Source of the DNA: Methanobrevibacter ruminantium
Lineage (GTDB): Archaea > Methanobacteriota > Methanobacteria > Methanobacteriales > Methanobacteriaceae
Assembly: GCF_016294135.1 (NCBI RefSeq)
Contig: NZ_JAEDCO010000055.1
Coordinates: forward strand, 1-7,363
Length of the DNA stretch: 7,363 nucleotides
Direction: 5' to 3'
Part shown: piece after piece, positions 1-7,034 of the stretch
Layout of the letters: every line of letters begins with the position of its first letter
How positions within the stretch are numbered: position 1 is the stretch's first letter
Notes under the pieces: generated by a model
What the model was told of the DNA's origin: nothing
Seen by the model: the letters and a program-made list of their open reading frames with translations, nothing else
Databases searched by the model: none
Program-made: the position numbers and the translations under genes

Positions 1-12
1 ATTGGTGTATTC

Positions 13-1107
13 ATGAAATATGATTATTTAATTGTAGGATCAGGTTTATTCGGCTCTGTATTTGCATATGAAATGACTAAAAGAGGCAAGAAGTGTTTAG
101 TCATTGAAAAGAGAGACCATATTGGAGGAAATGTTTATACTGAGGAAGAATATGGTATAAATGTGCATAAGTATGGAGCACATATATTCCATACAGATAA
201 TAAGGATATTTGGAATTACATCAATCAATTTGCTGACTTTAATCGTTACACAAATTCCCCTGTGGCTAAATACAAAGGCGAATTATACAACCTTCCTTTC
301 AATATGAATACCTTTTATCAGATGTGGGGTGTGAAGACTCCTGAGGAAGCTAAAGCAAAGATTGAAGAGCAAAAAAGGGAAGCCAATATCAGTGAACCGA
401 AGAACCTTGAAGAGCAAGCTATTTCCCTTGTCGGACAAGACATCTATGAAAAGCTTGTAAAAGGATACACAGAAAAGCAATGGGGAAGAGATTGTACAGA
501 TTTACCTGCTTTCATCATTAAAAGATTGCCTGTTAGATTTACTTTTGACAATAACTATTTTAACGACTTGTATCAAGGAATTCCAATTGGGGGATACACA
601 AAAATAATTGAGAAGATGCTTGATGGAATCGAAGTAAGATTGAATACTGATTTCTTTGATAATAAGGAAGAGTTTTTATCAATGGCTGAAAAGGTTCTCT
701 TTACAGGAATGATTGATCAGTATTATGACTATTGCTTTGGAGAGCTTGAATACAGAGGGCTTGACTTTGAGTTTGAAACCCTTGATATGGAAAACTATCA
801 GGGAAATGCAGTTATCAATTACACTGATAGGGAAACTCCTTTTACAAGAATAATTGAACATAAGCACTTTGAAGGTGCTGAATCTGACAAGACAGTTATT
901 ACAAGAGAGTATCCTAAAGCATGGGAAAAAGGAGAAGAGGCTTATTATCCTATGAATGATGAAAGGAATAGTAAACTCTTTGCTAAATATAGAGAATTGG
1001 CAGACAAGGAAGATAAGCTTATCTTTGGTGGAAGACTTGGAATGTATCAGTATTTTGATATGTGGAAAGTCATTGAAGAAGCTTTAAAATTAGCAAATAG
1101 TTTATAA
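13..1107 (+). CDS. glf: UDP-galactopyranose mutase
   Basis: This flavoenzyme interconverts UDP-galactopyranose and UDP-galactofuranose in the cytoplasm, supplying the Galf donor for surface glycans. The 364 residues match the usual family length of about 365-390. Seen in the sequence: the FAD dinucleotide-binding loop GSGLFG at residues 9-14, the HIFHT block at 57-61, Trp157 in KQWGRD, Arg175 in RLPVRFTFD, Arg279 in TPFTRIIEHKHF, and the C-terminal GGRLGMYQYFDMW block at 339-351. From family knowledge, the two arginines correspond to the UDP-phosphate-binding pair (Arg174 and Arg280 in the Klebsiella enzyme), and the Tyr/Asp near the end contact substrate. The start is supported by a GGTG word at 4-7. 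The gene ends in three in-frame stops in a row (TAA TAA TGA, 1105-1113). No terminator separates it from the next glycosyltransferase gene 33 bases on, so the two are probably one operon. Confidence 0.96.
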   Translation: MKYDYLIVGSGLFGSVFAYEMTKRGKKCLVIEKRDHIGGNVYTEEEYGINVHKYGAHIFHTDNKDIWNYINQFADFNRYTNSPVAKYKGELYNLPFNMNTFYQMWGVKTPEEAKAKIEEQKREANISEPKNLEEQAISLVGQDIYEKLVKGYTEKQWGRDCTDLPAFIIKRLPVRFTFDNNYFNDLYQGIPIGGYTKIIEKMLDGIEVRLNTDFFDNKEEFLSMAEKVLFTGMIDQYYDYCFGELEYRGLDFEFETLDMENYQGNAVINYTDRETPFTRIIEHKHFEGAESDKTVITREYPKAWEKGEEAYYPMNDERNSKLFAKYRELADKEDKLIFGGRLGMYQYFDMWKVIEEALKLANSL

Positions 1108-1140
1108 TAATGAAAAATATATTTTAATTAGGAAGAAAAT

Positions 1141-1932
1141 ATGAAGATTCAAGTTTATGTAGTATCACATAGTGAAGAAGATATTAGAGATATCGATGCA
1201 AATGATGTTTATGTACCTCTTTTTGTAGGAAGAGATGGAAAAGACAACCTCAGTTTTGTCAGTGATGATACTGGGGACAATATTTCAAGTAAAAACTCTT
1301 CCTATTGTGAACTGACCGGTTTATACTGGATGTGGAAAAATAGTGATGCAGATATTATTGGTTTGGTTCATTATCGACGTTACTTTGCTAATTGGAGATT
1401 AGGAAAACGTCTTGAAAGAAAGGATTTGGAAAAGATTTTTGAGGAATATGACATTATTCTACCTAAAAAGACAACTGCACTTTTAGGTTCAGTTTATGAA
1501 GATTATGGTCATTGGAATTATGCAAAGGACCTTGATTTATGTGAAGAGGTAATTGCTGAACAGTGTCCGGAATATCTTGAAAGCTATAAAAAGGTCGTGA
1601 ACGGTAAGGAACTTTATTACTACAATATGTTTATAGCTAAAAAAGAAGTCATTGATCCATATTGTGAGTGGGTTTTCCCAATTCTTGCTGAAGTTGAAAA
1701 AAGAGTGGACATGACTGGATATGATGATTATCAGAAAAGAATTTACGGATTTTTAACTGAAAGGCTTTTTGATGTATGGATGGATAAACAGAACCTTAAA
1801 GTTAAGGAATCTGATCTTAAATTGAAAGGTTTAAGGTTAATTGTTTATATGTGGTTTGTGAAAATACCTATTGTCCGATGGGTTTATGTGCATATTTATG
1901 CTGGTTTGTTTCATAAAGCTATGAGGCGTTAG
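1141..1932 (+). CDS. DUF4422-type capsular polysaccharide glycosyltransferase
   Basis: This 263-residue protein has the pattern of the DUF4422 family (PF14393), found in capsule, exopolysaccharide and O-antigen loci. Characteristic blocks visible are ELTGLYWMW at residues 57-65, GLVHYRRYF at 74-82, YYYNMF at 159-164, and YQKRIYGFLTERLFDVW at 197-213. The N-terminus (KIQVYVVSHS) is the usual first strand of the family. The last 35 residues are rich in Arg/Lys, Val, Ile, Trp and Tyr, which suggests docking on the membrane where the lipid-linked acceptor sits. The start is well placed: AGGAAG at 1130-1135 lies five bases before ATG. It follows glf directly. Since some members are reported as galactofuranosyltransferases, a role in using the UDP-Galf made next door is a reasonable inference, but the sugar is not proved by sequence. 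Family call firm, specificity open. Confidence 0.85.
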   Translation: MKIQVYVVSHSEEDIRDIDANDVYVPLFVGRDGKDNLSFVSDDTGDNISSKNSSYCELTGLYWMWKNSDADIIGLVHYRRYFANWRLGKRLERKDLEKIFEEYDIILPKKTTALLGSVYEDYGHWNYAKDLDLCEEVIAEQCPEYLESYKKVVNGKELYYYNMFIAKKEVIDPYCEWVFPILAEVEKRVDMTGYDDYQKRIYGFLTERLFDVWMDKQNLKVKESDLKLKGLRLIVYMWFVKIPIVRWVYVHIYAGLFHKAMRR

Positions 1933-1959
1933 TTTTTTTTCTTCAATTTAATATTTTTT
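1933..1959 (+). terminator. Oligo-T archaeal-type terminator after the DUF4422 gene
   Basis: Eight T residues follow the TAG stop immediately (1933-1940), and a second run of six T lies at 1953-1958. No GC-rich hairpin precedes them. Archaeal RNA polymerase can stop at such U-tracts alone. This would end the glf-DUF4422 transcript. Confidence 0.55.
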
Positions 1960-2226
1960 ACAGATTATTTAATGAAAAGGTGTCCTTGTCTTCATATAAT
2001 AATGTTTTTGCTAAAATTTTTAAAATTCTGTAAAAATGGTTTAATATGGATTTTTATTTTAAAAAAGATAAATTTTAGTGCTTATAGTTAAACTTATAAG
2101 GGATTATTTAGAAAAAAATTAACTAATATTATTGTTGGAATATCTGCAGAAAATTTGTTAATTAAGTAATTTATCATTATGCAGAGAACTTTTTAATTTA
2201 TTAATTATTTTTTATGGTTGGATGTA
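1960..2226. other. A/T-rich intergenic region before the second glycosyltransferase
   Basis: No convincing ORF or structured RNA gene was found on either strand; the stretch is almost entirely A/T with many stops. It probably holds the promoter for the next gene. The only local structure seen is the CTTATAG / CTTATAAG pair at 2081-2100 (listed separately). A/T-rich words resembling a BRE/TATA pair occur near 2110-2130, but nothing singles out one of them. The T-rich run at 2190-2213 just before the coding start leaves no clear Shine-Dalgarno. Confidence 0.5.
2081..2100. repeat. Short repeat and possible 6-bp hairpin in the promoter gap
   Basis: CTTATAG (2081-2087) recurs as CTTATAAG (2093-2100) at a spacing of 12 bases. 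The second copy is itself an 8-base palindrome. CTTATA at 2081-2086 can also pair with TATAAG at 2095-2100 around an 8-base loop. It lies about 130 bases upstream of the next gene and could be a regulator site, but in such A/T-rich DNA chance is a real alternative. Confidence 0.2.
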
Positions 2227-3177
2227 ATGATGGAAATGGATTTTCTGAAGGAACTTTTAAAAGAAATTTTAAAAAAATCATTTTTTAAATTTATAAAATT
2301 GACTTCTTTTACAAGAAGATATAAGTTTGAGGACAGATCTAAAAATTCAGATACTTTATGTATGATTTTAGCGGGTTATAAAGAGTTTACATGGGATATT
2401 GTTTTCAAAAGAATAAAAGAATTTTCAGATGAAAATATGGATATTTGCATAGTTTCTTCAGGTTTGTATTCTGAAAGATTAAGTAAAATTGCACAAGAGA
2501 ATGATTGGTCATATATTTCGACTAAAAGAAATTCCATTCCTTTAATTCAAAATATGGCATTAAAACTTTTTCCCAATGCAAATTATATTTATAAGTTAGA
2601 TGAAGACATTTTTGTGACAGAAAACTTTTTTAAAACAGTTAGAGAAACTTATGATAATGTTCAGGAGAAAGGGGAATATAATGTGGGATTTGTAGCTCCA
2701 ATCATTCCGGTTAATGGTTATGCTCATGTGAAATTACTAAAAAAATTAGATTTGGTAGATTATTATGAAAAACATTTTGAGAAAATCAAATTTGCTGCAG
2801 GTCCGGATAGATGCATAGAAACAAATGTGGATGTGGCAAAATTTATGTGGGGTGAAAATGGTTTAGTTCCACATATTGATGATTTGGATAAAATGTTGCA
2901 TGATATGCCTTTTAACTATTCTGCATCTACTGTAAGATTTAGTATTGGAGCTATTTTTTATCATCGAGATTTATGGGAAAAATTGCCCTATTTTAGAGTG
3001 GATATCACTAAGGGTTTAGGTGTAGATGAAGTTCAGTTATGTTCATTTTGCATAACCCATTCTAAAGGAATGATTATTTCAGAAAATACTGCTGTCGGTC
3101 ATTTATCATTTGGTCCACAGAATCATGAAATGGAAAAGTTTTTCAAAGAAAATCCCTATAAGTATCTTATTAAATGA
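2227..3177 (+). CDS. GT-A-like glycosyltransferase of unassigned family
   Basis: Probable glycosyltransferase of 316 residues. From the ATG used here: residues 1-30 form a basic amphipathic stretch that may sit on the membrane, then LCMILAGYKEFTWDIVFKRI opens a nucleotide-sugar-binding fold. KLDEDIFVTENFF follows, with Asp125-Glu126-Asp127 in the place of the metal-binding DxD motif of GT-A enzymes. Downstream are SIGAIFYHRDLWEKLPYF and GLGVDEVQLCSFC, which resemble the acceptor-side region with an acidic catalytic residue. I do not recognise a named family, so donor and acceptor are unknown. The frame is open from 2197. TTG at 2218 and ATG at 2230 or 2236 are other possible starts, and no strong Shine-Dalgarno decides among them. 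Tandem stops TGA TAA end it (3175-3180). It lies 84 bases before the flippase gene in what appears to be the same glycan locus. Confidence 0.72.
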   Translation: MMEMDFLKELLKEILKKSFFKFIKLTSFTRRYKFEDRSKNSDTLCMILAGYKEFTWDIVFKRIKEFSDENMDICIVSSGLYSERLSKIAQENDWSYISTKRNSIPLIQNMALKLFPNANYIYKLDEDIFVTENFFKTVRETYDNVQEKGEYNVGFVAPIIPVNGYAHVKLLKKLDLVDYYEKHFEKIKFAAGPDRCIETNVDVAKFMWGENGLVPHIDDLDKMLHDMPFNYSASTVRFSIGAIFYHRDLWEKLPYFRVDITKGLGVDEVQLCSFCITHSKGMIISENTAVGHLSFGPQNHEMEKFFKENPYKYLIK

Positions 3178-3207
3178 TAAAAATTTGATGAACAAAGCAA
3201 TTCATTA

Positions 3208-3215
3208 TTTTATAA
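3208..3215 (+). promoter_or_regulatory. Candidate TATA box for the flippase gene
   Basis: TTTATAAT resembles the archaeal TATA element. Placed about 25 bases upstream of a start site near 3238, it would give a leader of roughly 24 bases that keeps the GTGA ribosome-binding word at 3254-3257. A second match, TTTATAAA at 3226-3233, would leave almost no leader. Weak evidence in A/T-rich DNA; read-through from the preceding gene is equally possible. Confidence 0.25.
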
Positions 3216-3261
3216 TAACTTTAAGTTTATAAATTTCTAAATTAATTCTGCATGTGAAAAT

Positions 3262-4689
3262 ATGAATCAGATAAAAACTATATTTAAAAATGTTAGTTGG
3301 GTCACTTTATCTCAAATAGTTACAAATGTTTTTGCATTTTTTTGGACAATCCTCATTGCAAGATATTTGGGAGTAACACAATATGGGATTTTTTCATTTG
3401 TACTTTCTTTAGTAATGATTATTGGAATTGGTGAAGACATAGGTATTACAACATACACCACTCGGGAATTAGCACGTAATAGGTCACTCACTCAAAAATT
3501 TATAAATAATATTTTGCCAATAAAATTAATCTTATCTTTAATTTTACTAGTATTAACAATAGTTTCATTACATCTGTTAGGTTATGATTTATTAACTCTT
3601 GAATTAACGTTCATTATATTCTTTGAAACAATATTCTTAACTAATGCTAATTTTTTATCAGGAGTTTTTCAAGCGCATGAAAACTTAAAGCCAAGTTCTA
3701 TTGGATCAATAATATGTAGTTCAGTATTGCTCACTTCAACTGTTATAGTGGTGATATTCGATTTAGGGGTTGTTTGTATAGCTATTTCTTATGTATTAGC
3801 GAATTTATGTTTCTTTGCCTATTTATTTAAAAATATTTGGAATGTTTTCGAATTTCCAAAATTTGATTTTGATTTTAATTTTTGGAGAAAAGCTATTCTA
3901 AAATCATTACCCTTCGGTTTAACTATGTTTTTTTATGGTATTTATTTCTCTATTGATGTTGTTATGATTTCTTGGTTGGCAAATGATTATGCAACTGGAT
4001 TATATAATGCAGTATATAAAATTATTTCTGTATTTTCAGCATTTTATTTAGTTTATCAATATGTAATTTATCCATTAATGAGTAAATTATATTCTAAAGA
4101 TCCAAATCTTTTAAAATTAAGTTTTAATCAATCTATTAAATATTCATTATTGATTTTATTGCCGATAATTATTGGAATGTATTTCTATTCCCCATATCTA
4201 ATTGATTTAATTTATACTAATCAGTATGCTTTAGCTTCTCTGGCTATGCAAATACTTATTTGGGCAGTCATATTTTTATTTATTAATGGTGTAGCAACAT
4301 CCTTGCTAAATTCTATAGGAAAAGAATTCAGTGTAACAAAAATCTATATTATGGCCGCTATATTTAATGTTGCTTTAAATTATTTATTAATTCCGAAATA
4401 TACGTATATCGGTGCATCAGTAGCTACTGTGTTAAGTGAAATATTAATTTTAGGGCTTATGATGTATGCAATATCTAAAACTGACTATAAACCTGATGTT
4501 TCCTTATTAAAAACAGTTATAAAATTAGTCATTAGTGGAATGATCCTAGGCATTGTTTTATATTACATTAATGTTTCATTATGGTTAGCAATCCCAATTG
4601 GTCTTGTTGTATATGTTTTTGCTTTATTTATCACTCATTCTATTGATGATACTGATAAACTCATAGTTAATGAATTATTGAATAGATAA
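3262..4689 (+). CDS. Wzx-type polysaccharide flippase (MOP superfamily)
   Basis: This 475-residue integral membrane protein probably moves a lipid-linked oligosaccharide from the inner to the outer face of the cytoplasmic membrane. About 14 hydrophobic segments run through the whole chain, the usual layout and length for polysaccharide-biosynthesis flippases (PF01943/PF13440 type). The N-terminal signature is clear: NVSWVTLSQIVTNVFAFFWT, then ARYLGVTQYGIFSF at about residues 33-46, followed by TTYTTRELARNR in the first cytoplasmic loop. The C-terminal half repeats the fold, with LLNSIGKEFSVTKIYIMAAIFNVALNYLLIP and GASVATVLSEI typical of the family. ATG at 3262 is preceded by GTGA at 3254-3257. 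It is more A/T-rich than glf and the glycyl radical enzyme gene. Substrate is not readable from sequence; the neighbouring glycosyltransferases suggest a cell-surface glycan, or a protein glycan as in archaeal N-glycosylation. Confidence 0.9.
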   Translation: MNQIKTIFKNVSWVTLSQIVTNVFAFFWTILIARYLGVTQYGIFSFVLSLVMIIGIGEDIGITTYTTRELARNRSLTQKFINNILPIKLILSLILLVLTIVSLHLLGYDLLTLELTFIIFFETIFLTNANFLSGVFQAHENLKPSSIGSIICSSVLLTSTVIVVIFDLGVVCIAISYVLANLCFFAYLFKNIWNVFEFPKFDFDFNFWRKAILKSLPFGLTMFFYGIYFSIDVVMISWLANDYATGLYNAVYKIISVFSAFYLVYQYVIYPLMSKLYSKDPNLLKLSFNQSIKYSLLILLPIIIGMYFYSPYLIDLIYTNQYALASLAMQILIWAVIFLFINGVATSLLNSIGKEFSVTKIYIMAAIFNVALNYLLIPKYTYIGASVATVLSEILILGLMMYAISKTDYKPDVSLLKTVIKLVISGMILGIVLYYINVSLWLAIPIGLVVYVFALFITHSIDDTDKLIVNELLNR

Positions 4690-4799
4690 TTTTCATATTT
4701 TAAAACTATAACTATTTTATAAAGGAATCATAAATAGTATTATAGTAATAAATTTATCTAATTTTTTTATTTTTCATAATACTCTTCGGGTGTTTAAAT
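4690..4799 (+). promoter_or_regulatory. Flippase-to-glycyl-radical-enzyme gap: likely terminator and promoter
   Basis: The 110 bases hold a TTTTATAAAGG word at 4715-4725 that could serve as a TATA element. They also hold a short tandem repeat, ATAGTATT ATAGTAAT (4734-4749), and a T-rich run at 4762-4774. GGTG at 4789-4792 is the likely ribosome-binding word for the next gene. The T-run would suit termination of the flippase transcript, yet it lies downstream of the candidate TATA and so would be inside the leader of the next mRNA. Exact roles are inference. Confidence 0.35.
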
Positions 4800-6893
4800 A
4801 TGGGTTTATTTGACAATATTAGAAGTTTAGGCGGTCGTAAATCCAATAATTCAAGACCAGTCATATATGCTTCTACTATAAGCAAATTGAACAGAAAGTT
4901 CAAAAATAGGGAAAAAGCAACCTCATATTTAGCTTCTAATATGCACAATTTTTATATTTCATCATCCAAATTCAACAAAGGGCTTCAAATCAAAAACCTT
5001 TTTAGGAAAGTTGAAATTGAACTTCCAGATGACGGTTTCATCTATTTTTTGGATGAACTGAAAAACTTGAATTTTGATGGAAAGGTTTTAAATGGTGTTA
5101 CAGTAGACTACTCTAAAATCTTAAGTGCTTCCATTTATGATTATAATGAAATCTATTTCCATCCTAAGGGCGCTCGTGGATTTGCCCGTGATTTAAGTTC
5201 TGATTTTAATAATGATCAATTAGATATGCTTGATGGCATAGAATTACTCATTTATGAAATCTCAAAAAAGCTAAGAGTTTCAAATCATAGCCAAAGGGCT
5301 AAATTTGCTCGCTATTTTGAAGATATGATTGATAAGAAAGCTGAACATTTTGAAGAAGCTCTGCAGAGAATTCTTTTCTTCAATCAATTGCTTTGGCAAA
5401 CTGGACATAATTCAAATGGTCTGGGAAGGCTTGATAAGATACTTGAGGATTACTATTTTGATGATATGAACAGTGGTGTTCTATCTCAAGAGGAAGCATA
5501 TGATTTGATAAATGACTTTTTAAAAATCTTGCATTCATATTACTGGTATAAAAGCGATGAATTTTTAGGAGATACTGGTCAAATTATTGTTCTTGGAGGA
5601 AAATATGCTGATGAGTATGGGGAATACTATTTCTATAATGACTTGACTTACATGTTCATTCAAGCCATAAATGAATTACAATTGCCAGATCCGAAAATTG
5701 TACTTAGGGTAAGTAATGAAACACCACGTGATTTGATGGAATTGTCCTTGGAGACTCTCAATACTGGAATTGGAAGTCCATTGTTTTCAAACGATGAAGT
5801 CATTATTGATAAATTGGTGGAATTCGGCTATTCCAAGGGGGATGCAGCTAACTATGTTGTTTCCGATTGTGGACAGCCTTCTATAGTTGGAAGTGACTTG
5901 GGACAGAACAACATCAAATTCCTGTCCTTTTTAAAGCCATTAAATGACTTTTTCGATAGCGAAACAGACAGGTTTTTAGACAATGTTCTCAGTTTTGATG
6001 AGCTTTTAAATTCATATAAGTACTATCTTAAAAGAGATGCGGAATTAATAATTAGTTCTTTAGATTCCATTGAATGGAATGAAGACCCATTGATTTCCTT
6101 ATTCACTGATGACTGCAATGACAATAGTGCAGACATATCAAAATGCGGAGCCAGATATAATGATTATGGAATCACTACTCTTGGACTTGCAAATGCTGTA
6201 AACAGTTTATATAATATTAAAAGGCTCGTCTTTGAAGAAAAAAGGTATACTTTAAACGAATTGAATAAAATGAGAAAGAATAACTTTAAAAAAGATAGGT
6301 ATCATGCCACATTCAATGAGTTAAAAAACATGAGGCCTTGCTTTGGCTTAACCAACAAAGAAATATTGGACATTGAAAATGAGATTGTTTTATTCCTTGA
6401 GGATTGCCTTAAGGATTATGCTAATGAATTTGGAGGCAAAATTAAATTTGGATTAAGTGGTTCTTCCCATATAAGTGCAGGTAGGGATACTTCTGCTTCA
6501 TTTGATGGTAGAAAAGATGGAGAAGCTTTATCTTGCAATATCTCTTTTGATTCCAATAGGGATTTCACTGAAATATTTGGTTTTGCTTCAAAATTGGATT
6601 ATGGTGGATGCAAAATCAATGGAAATATGATAGATTTAATCTTTCCTTCAAACTATATTAAAAACAATATTGATAACTTTTCAGACTTTATTTATTCCAG
6701 CATCAATTCAGGCATATTCCAGTTGCAAATAAATGTATTAAGCAGCAAGGTTTTAATTGAAGCGAAAGAGGATACTTTAGCGTATCCTAATTTGATTGTA
6801 AGGGTTTCAGGTTTCAGTTCCTACTTCAATGATTTGCCTGAGGAATATCAGGACTTCCTTATAGGAAGGGCTTTAATGAGTGAAGGAAAATAA
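4800..6893 (+). CDS. Glycyl radical enzyme, pyruvate formate-lyase-like, unknown substrate
   Basis: A 697-residue member of the glycyl radical enzyme superfamily, oxygen-sensitive cytoplasmic enzymes that use a glycyl and then a thiyl radical. Family blocks appear in order: LGRLDKILEDYY (about 218), DTGQIIVLGG (about 260), GSPLFSND (325-332), the cysteine loop with Cys357, DDC (439) ... KCGARYN (448-454) and LVFEEK. Then come FDGRKDGEAL, QLQINV (641-646) and the radical loop RVSGFSSYFNDLP with Gly671. The final domain therefore looks complete, and both radical residues are present. The cysteine motif reads Cys-Gly-Gln-Pro; glycerol/diol/choline-type members have Cys-x-Glu-Pro and pyruvate formate-lyase has Cys-Cys-Val-Ser-Pro. 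Neither reaction should therefore be assumed. The protein is shorter than the usual 760-850 residues, mainly at the N-terminus. Such enzymes need a radical-SAM activase; none is in this window. GGTG at 4789-4792 supports the start. Confidence 0.9.
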   Translation: MGLFDNIRSLGGRKSNNSRPVIYASTISKLNRKFKNREKATSYLASNMHNFYISSSKFNKGLQIKNLFRKVEIELPDDGFIYFLDELKNLNFDGKVLNGVTVDYSKILSASIYDYNEIYFHPKGARGFARDLSSDFNNDQLDMLDGIELLIYEISKKLRVSNHSQRAKFARYFEDMIDKKAEHFEEALQRILFFNQLLWQTGHNSNGLGRLDKILEDYYFDDMNSGVLSQEEAYDLINDFLKILHSYYWYKSDEFLGDTGQIIVLGGKYADEYGEYYFYNDLTYMFIQAINELQLPDPKIVLRVSNETPRDLMELSLETLNTGIGSPLFSNDEVIIDKLVEFGYSKGDAANYVVSDCGQPSIVGSDLGQNNIKFLSFLKPLNDFFDSETDRFLDNVLSFDELLNSYKYYLKRDAELIISSLDSIEWNEDPLISLFTDDCNDNSADISKCGARYNDYGITTLGLANAVNSLYNIKRLVFEEKRYTLNELNKMRKNNFKKDRYHATFNELKNMRPCFGLTNKEILDIENEIVLFLEDCLKDYANEFGGKIKFGLSGSSHISAGRDTSASFDGRKDGEALSCNISFDSNRDFTEIFGFASKLDYGGCKINGNMIDLIFPSNYIKNNIDNFSDFIYSSINSGIFQLQINVLSSKVLIEAKEDTLAYPNLIVRVSGFSSYFNDLPEEYQDFLIGRALMSEGK

Positions 6894-6897
6894 AATA

Positions 6898-6933
6898 GTT
6901 TATTTCTATTTTATCCATTTTCTTATTTTTTAA
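6898..6933 (+). terminator. Oligo-T terminator after the glycyl radical enzyme gene
   Basis: Several T-rich runs follow the TAA stop within 40 bases, the longest being the T-rich stretch 6921-6933. There is no GC-rich stem. This fits archaeal U-tract termination and separates the enzyme gene from the methyltransferase gene. Confidence 0.5.
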
Positions 6934-7034
6934 AATTTAAATGCTAATTAAAAAAATTTATCTAATCGATAATTAAAACTTAAATAATAATTAAACTAAT
7001 ATTAAATTATAAAACTATTTTTTAAAGTGATTAA
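6934..7034 (+). promoter_or_regulatory. Probable promoter region of the MnmC-like gene
   Basis: A roughly 100-base A/T-rich stretch between a T-rich terminator and the next start. It holds a small inverted repeat, TTATC-TAATC-GATAA, at about 6958-6972. Near 6971, 6989 and 7005 are three loosely similar AATTAAAACT-like words about 17 bases apart. A TATA-like word, AAATTATAAAA, occurs near 7004-7014, but it would give almost no leader, so an upstream element near 6955-6962 is as likely. GTGAT at 7027-7031 is the likely ribosome-binding word. Confidence 0.35.

Noticed and set aside
283..480. 65-codon open frame on the minus strand inside glf
   Set aside because: It lies wholly antisense to a strongly supported gene and its translation has no recognisable domain.
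679..867. 62-codon open frame on the minus strand inside glf
   Set aside because: Antisense shadow of the mutase gene, with no family resemblance.
1933..2226. Remnant of a broken gene or insertion sequence in the long gap
   Set aside because: Stops are frequent in every frame read, and no terminal inverted repeats or target-site duplication were seen.
4754..4948. 64-codon minus-strand frame over the start of the glycyl radical enzyme gene
   Set aside because: It overlaps the enzyme's coding start and the promoter gap, and its low-complexity hydrophobic translation reflects A/T-rich antisense DNA.
4800..6893. Calling the enzyme pyruvate formate-lyase (pflB)
   Set aside because: The diagnostic Cys-Cys pair is missing and the cysteine loop differs, so only the superfamily can be supported.
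4800..6893. Anaerobic ribonucleotide reductase (nrdD)
   Set aside because: The C-terminal zinc-binding cysteines of NrdD are absent, and the RVSGFSSYF glycyl loop and QLQINV block are of the pyruvate formate-lyase type.
6971..7017. Three AATTAAAACT-like words as a tandem repeat array or CRISPR-like element
   Set aside because: The copies are short, imperfect and purely A/T, in a gap of the same composition.
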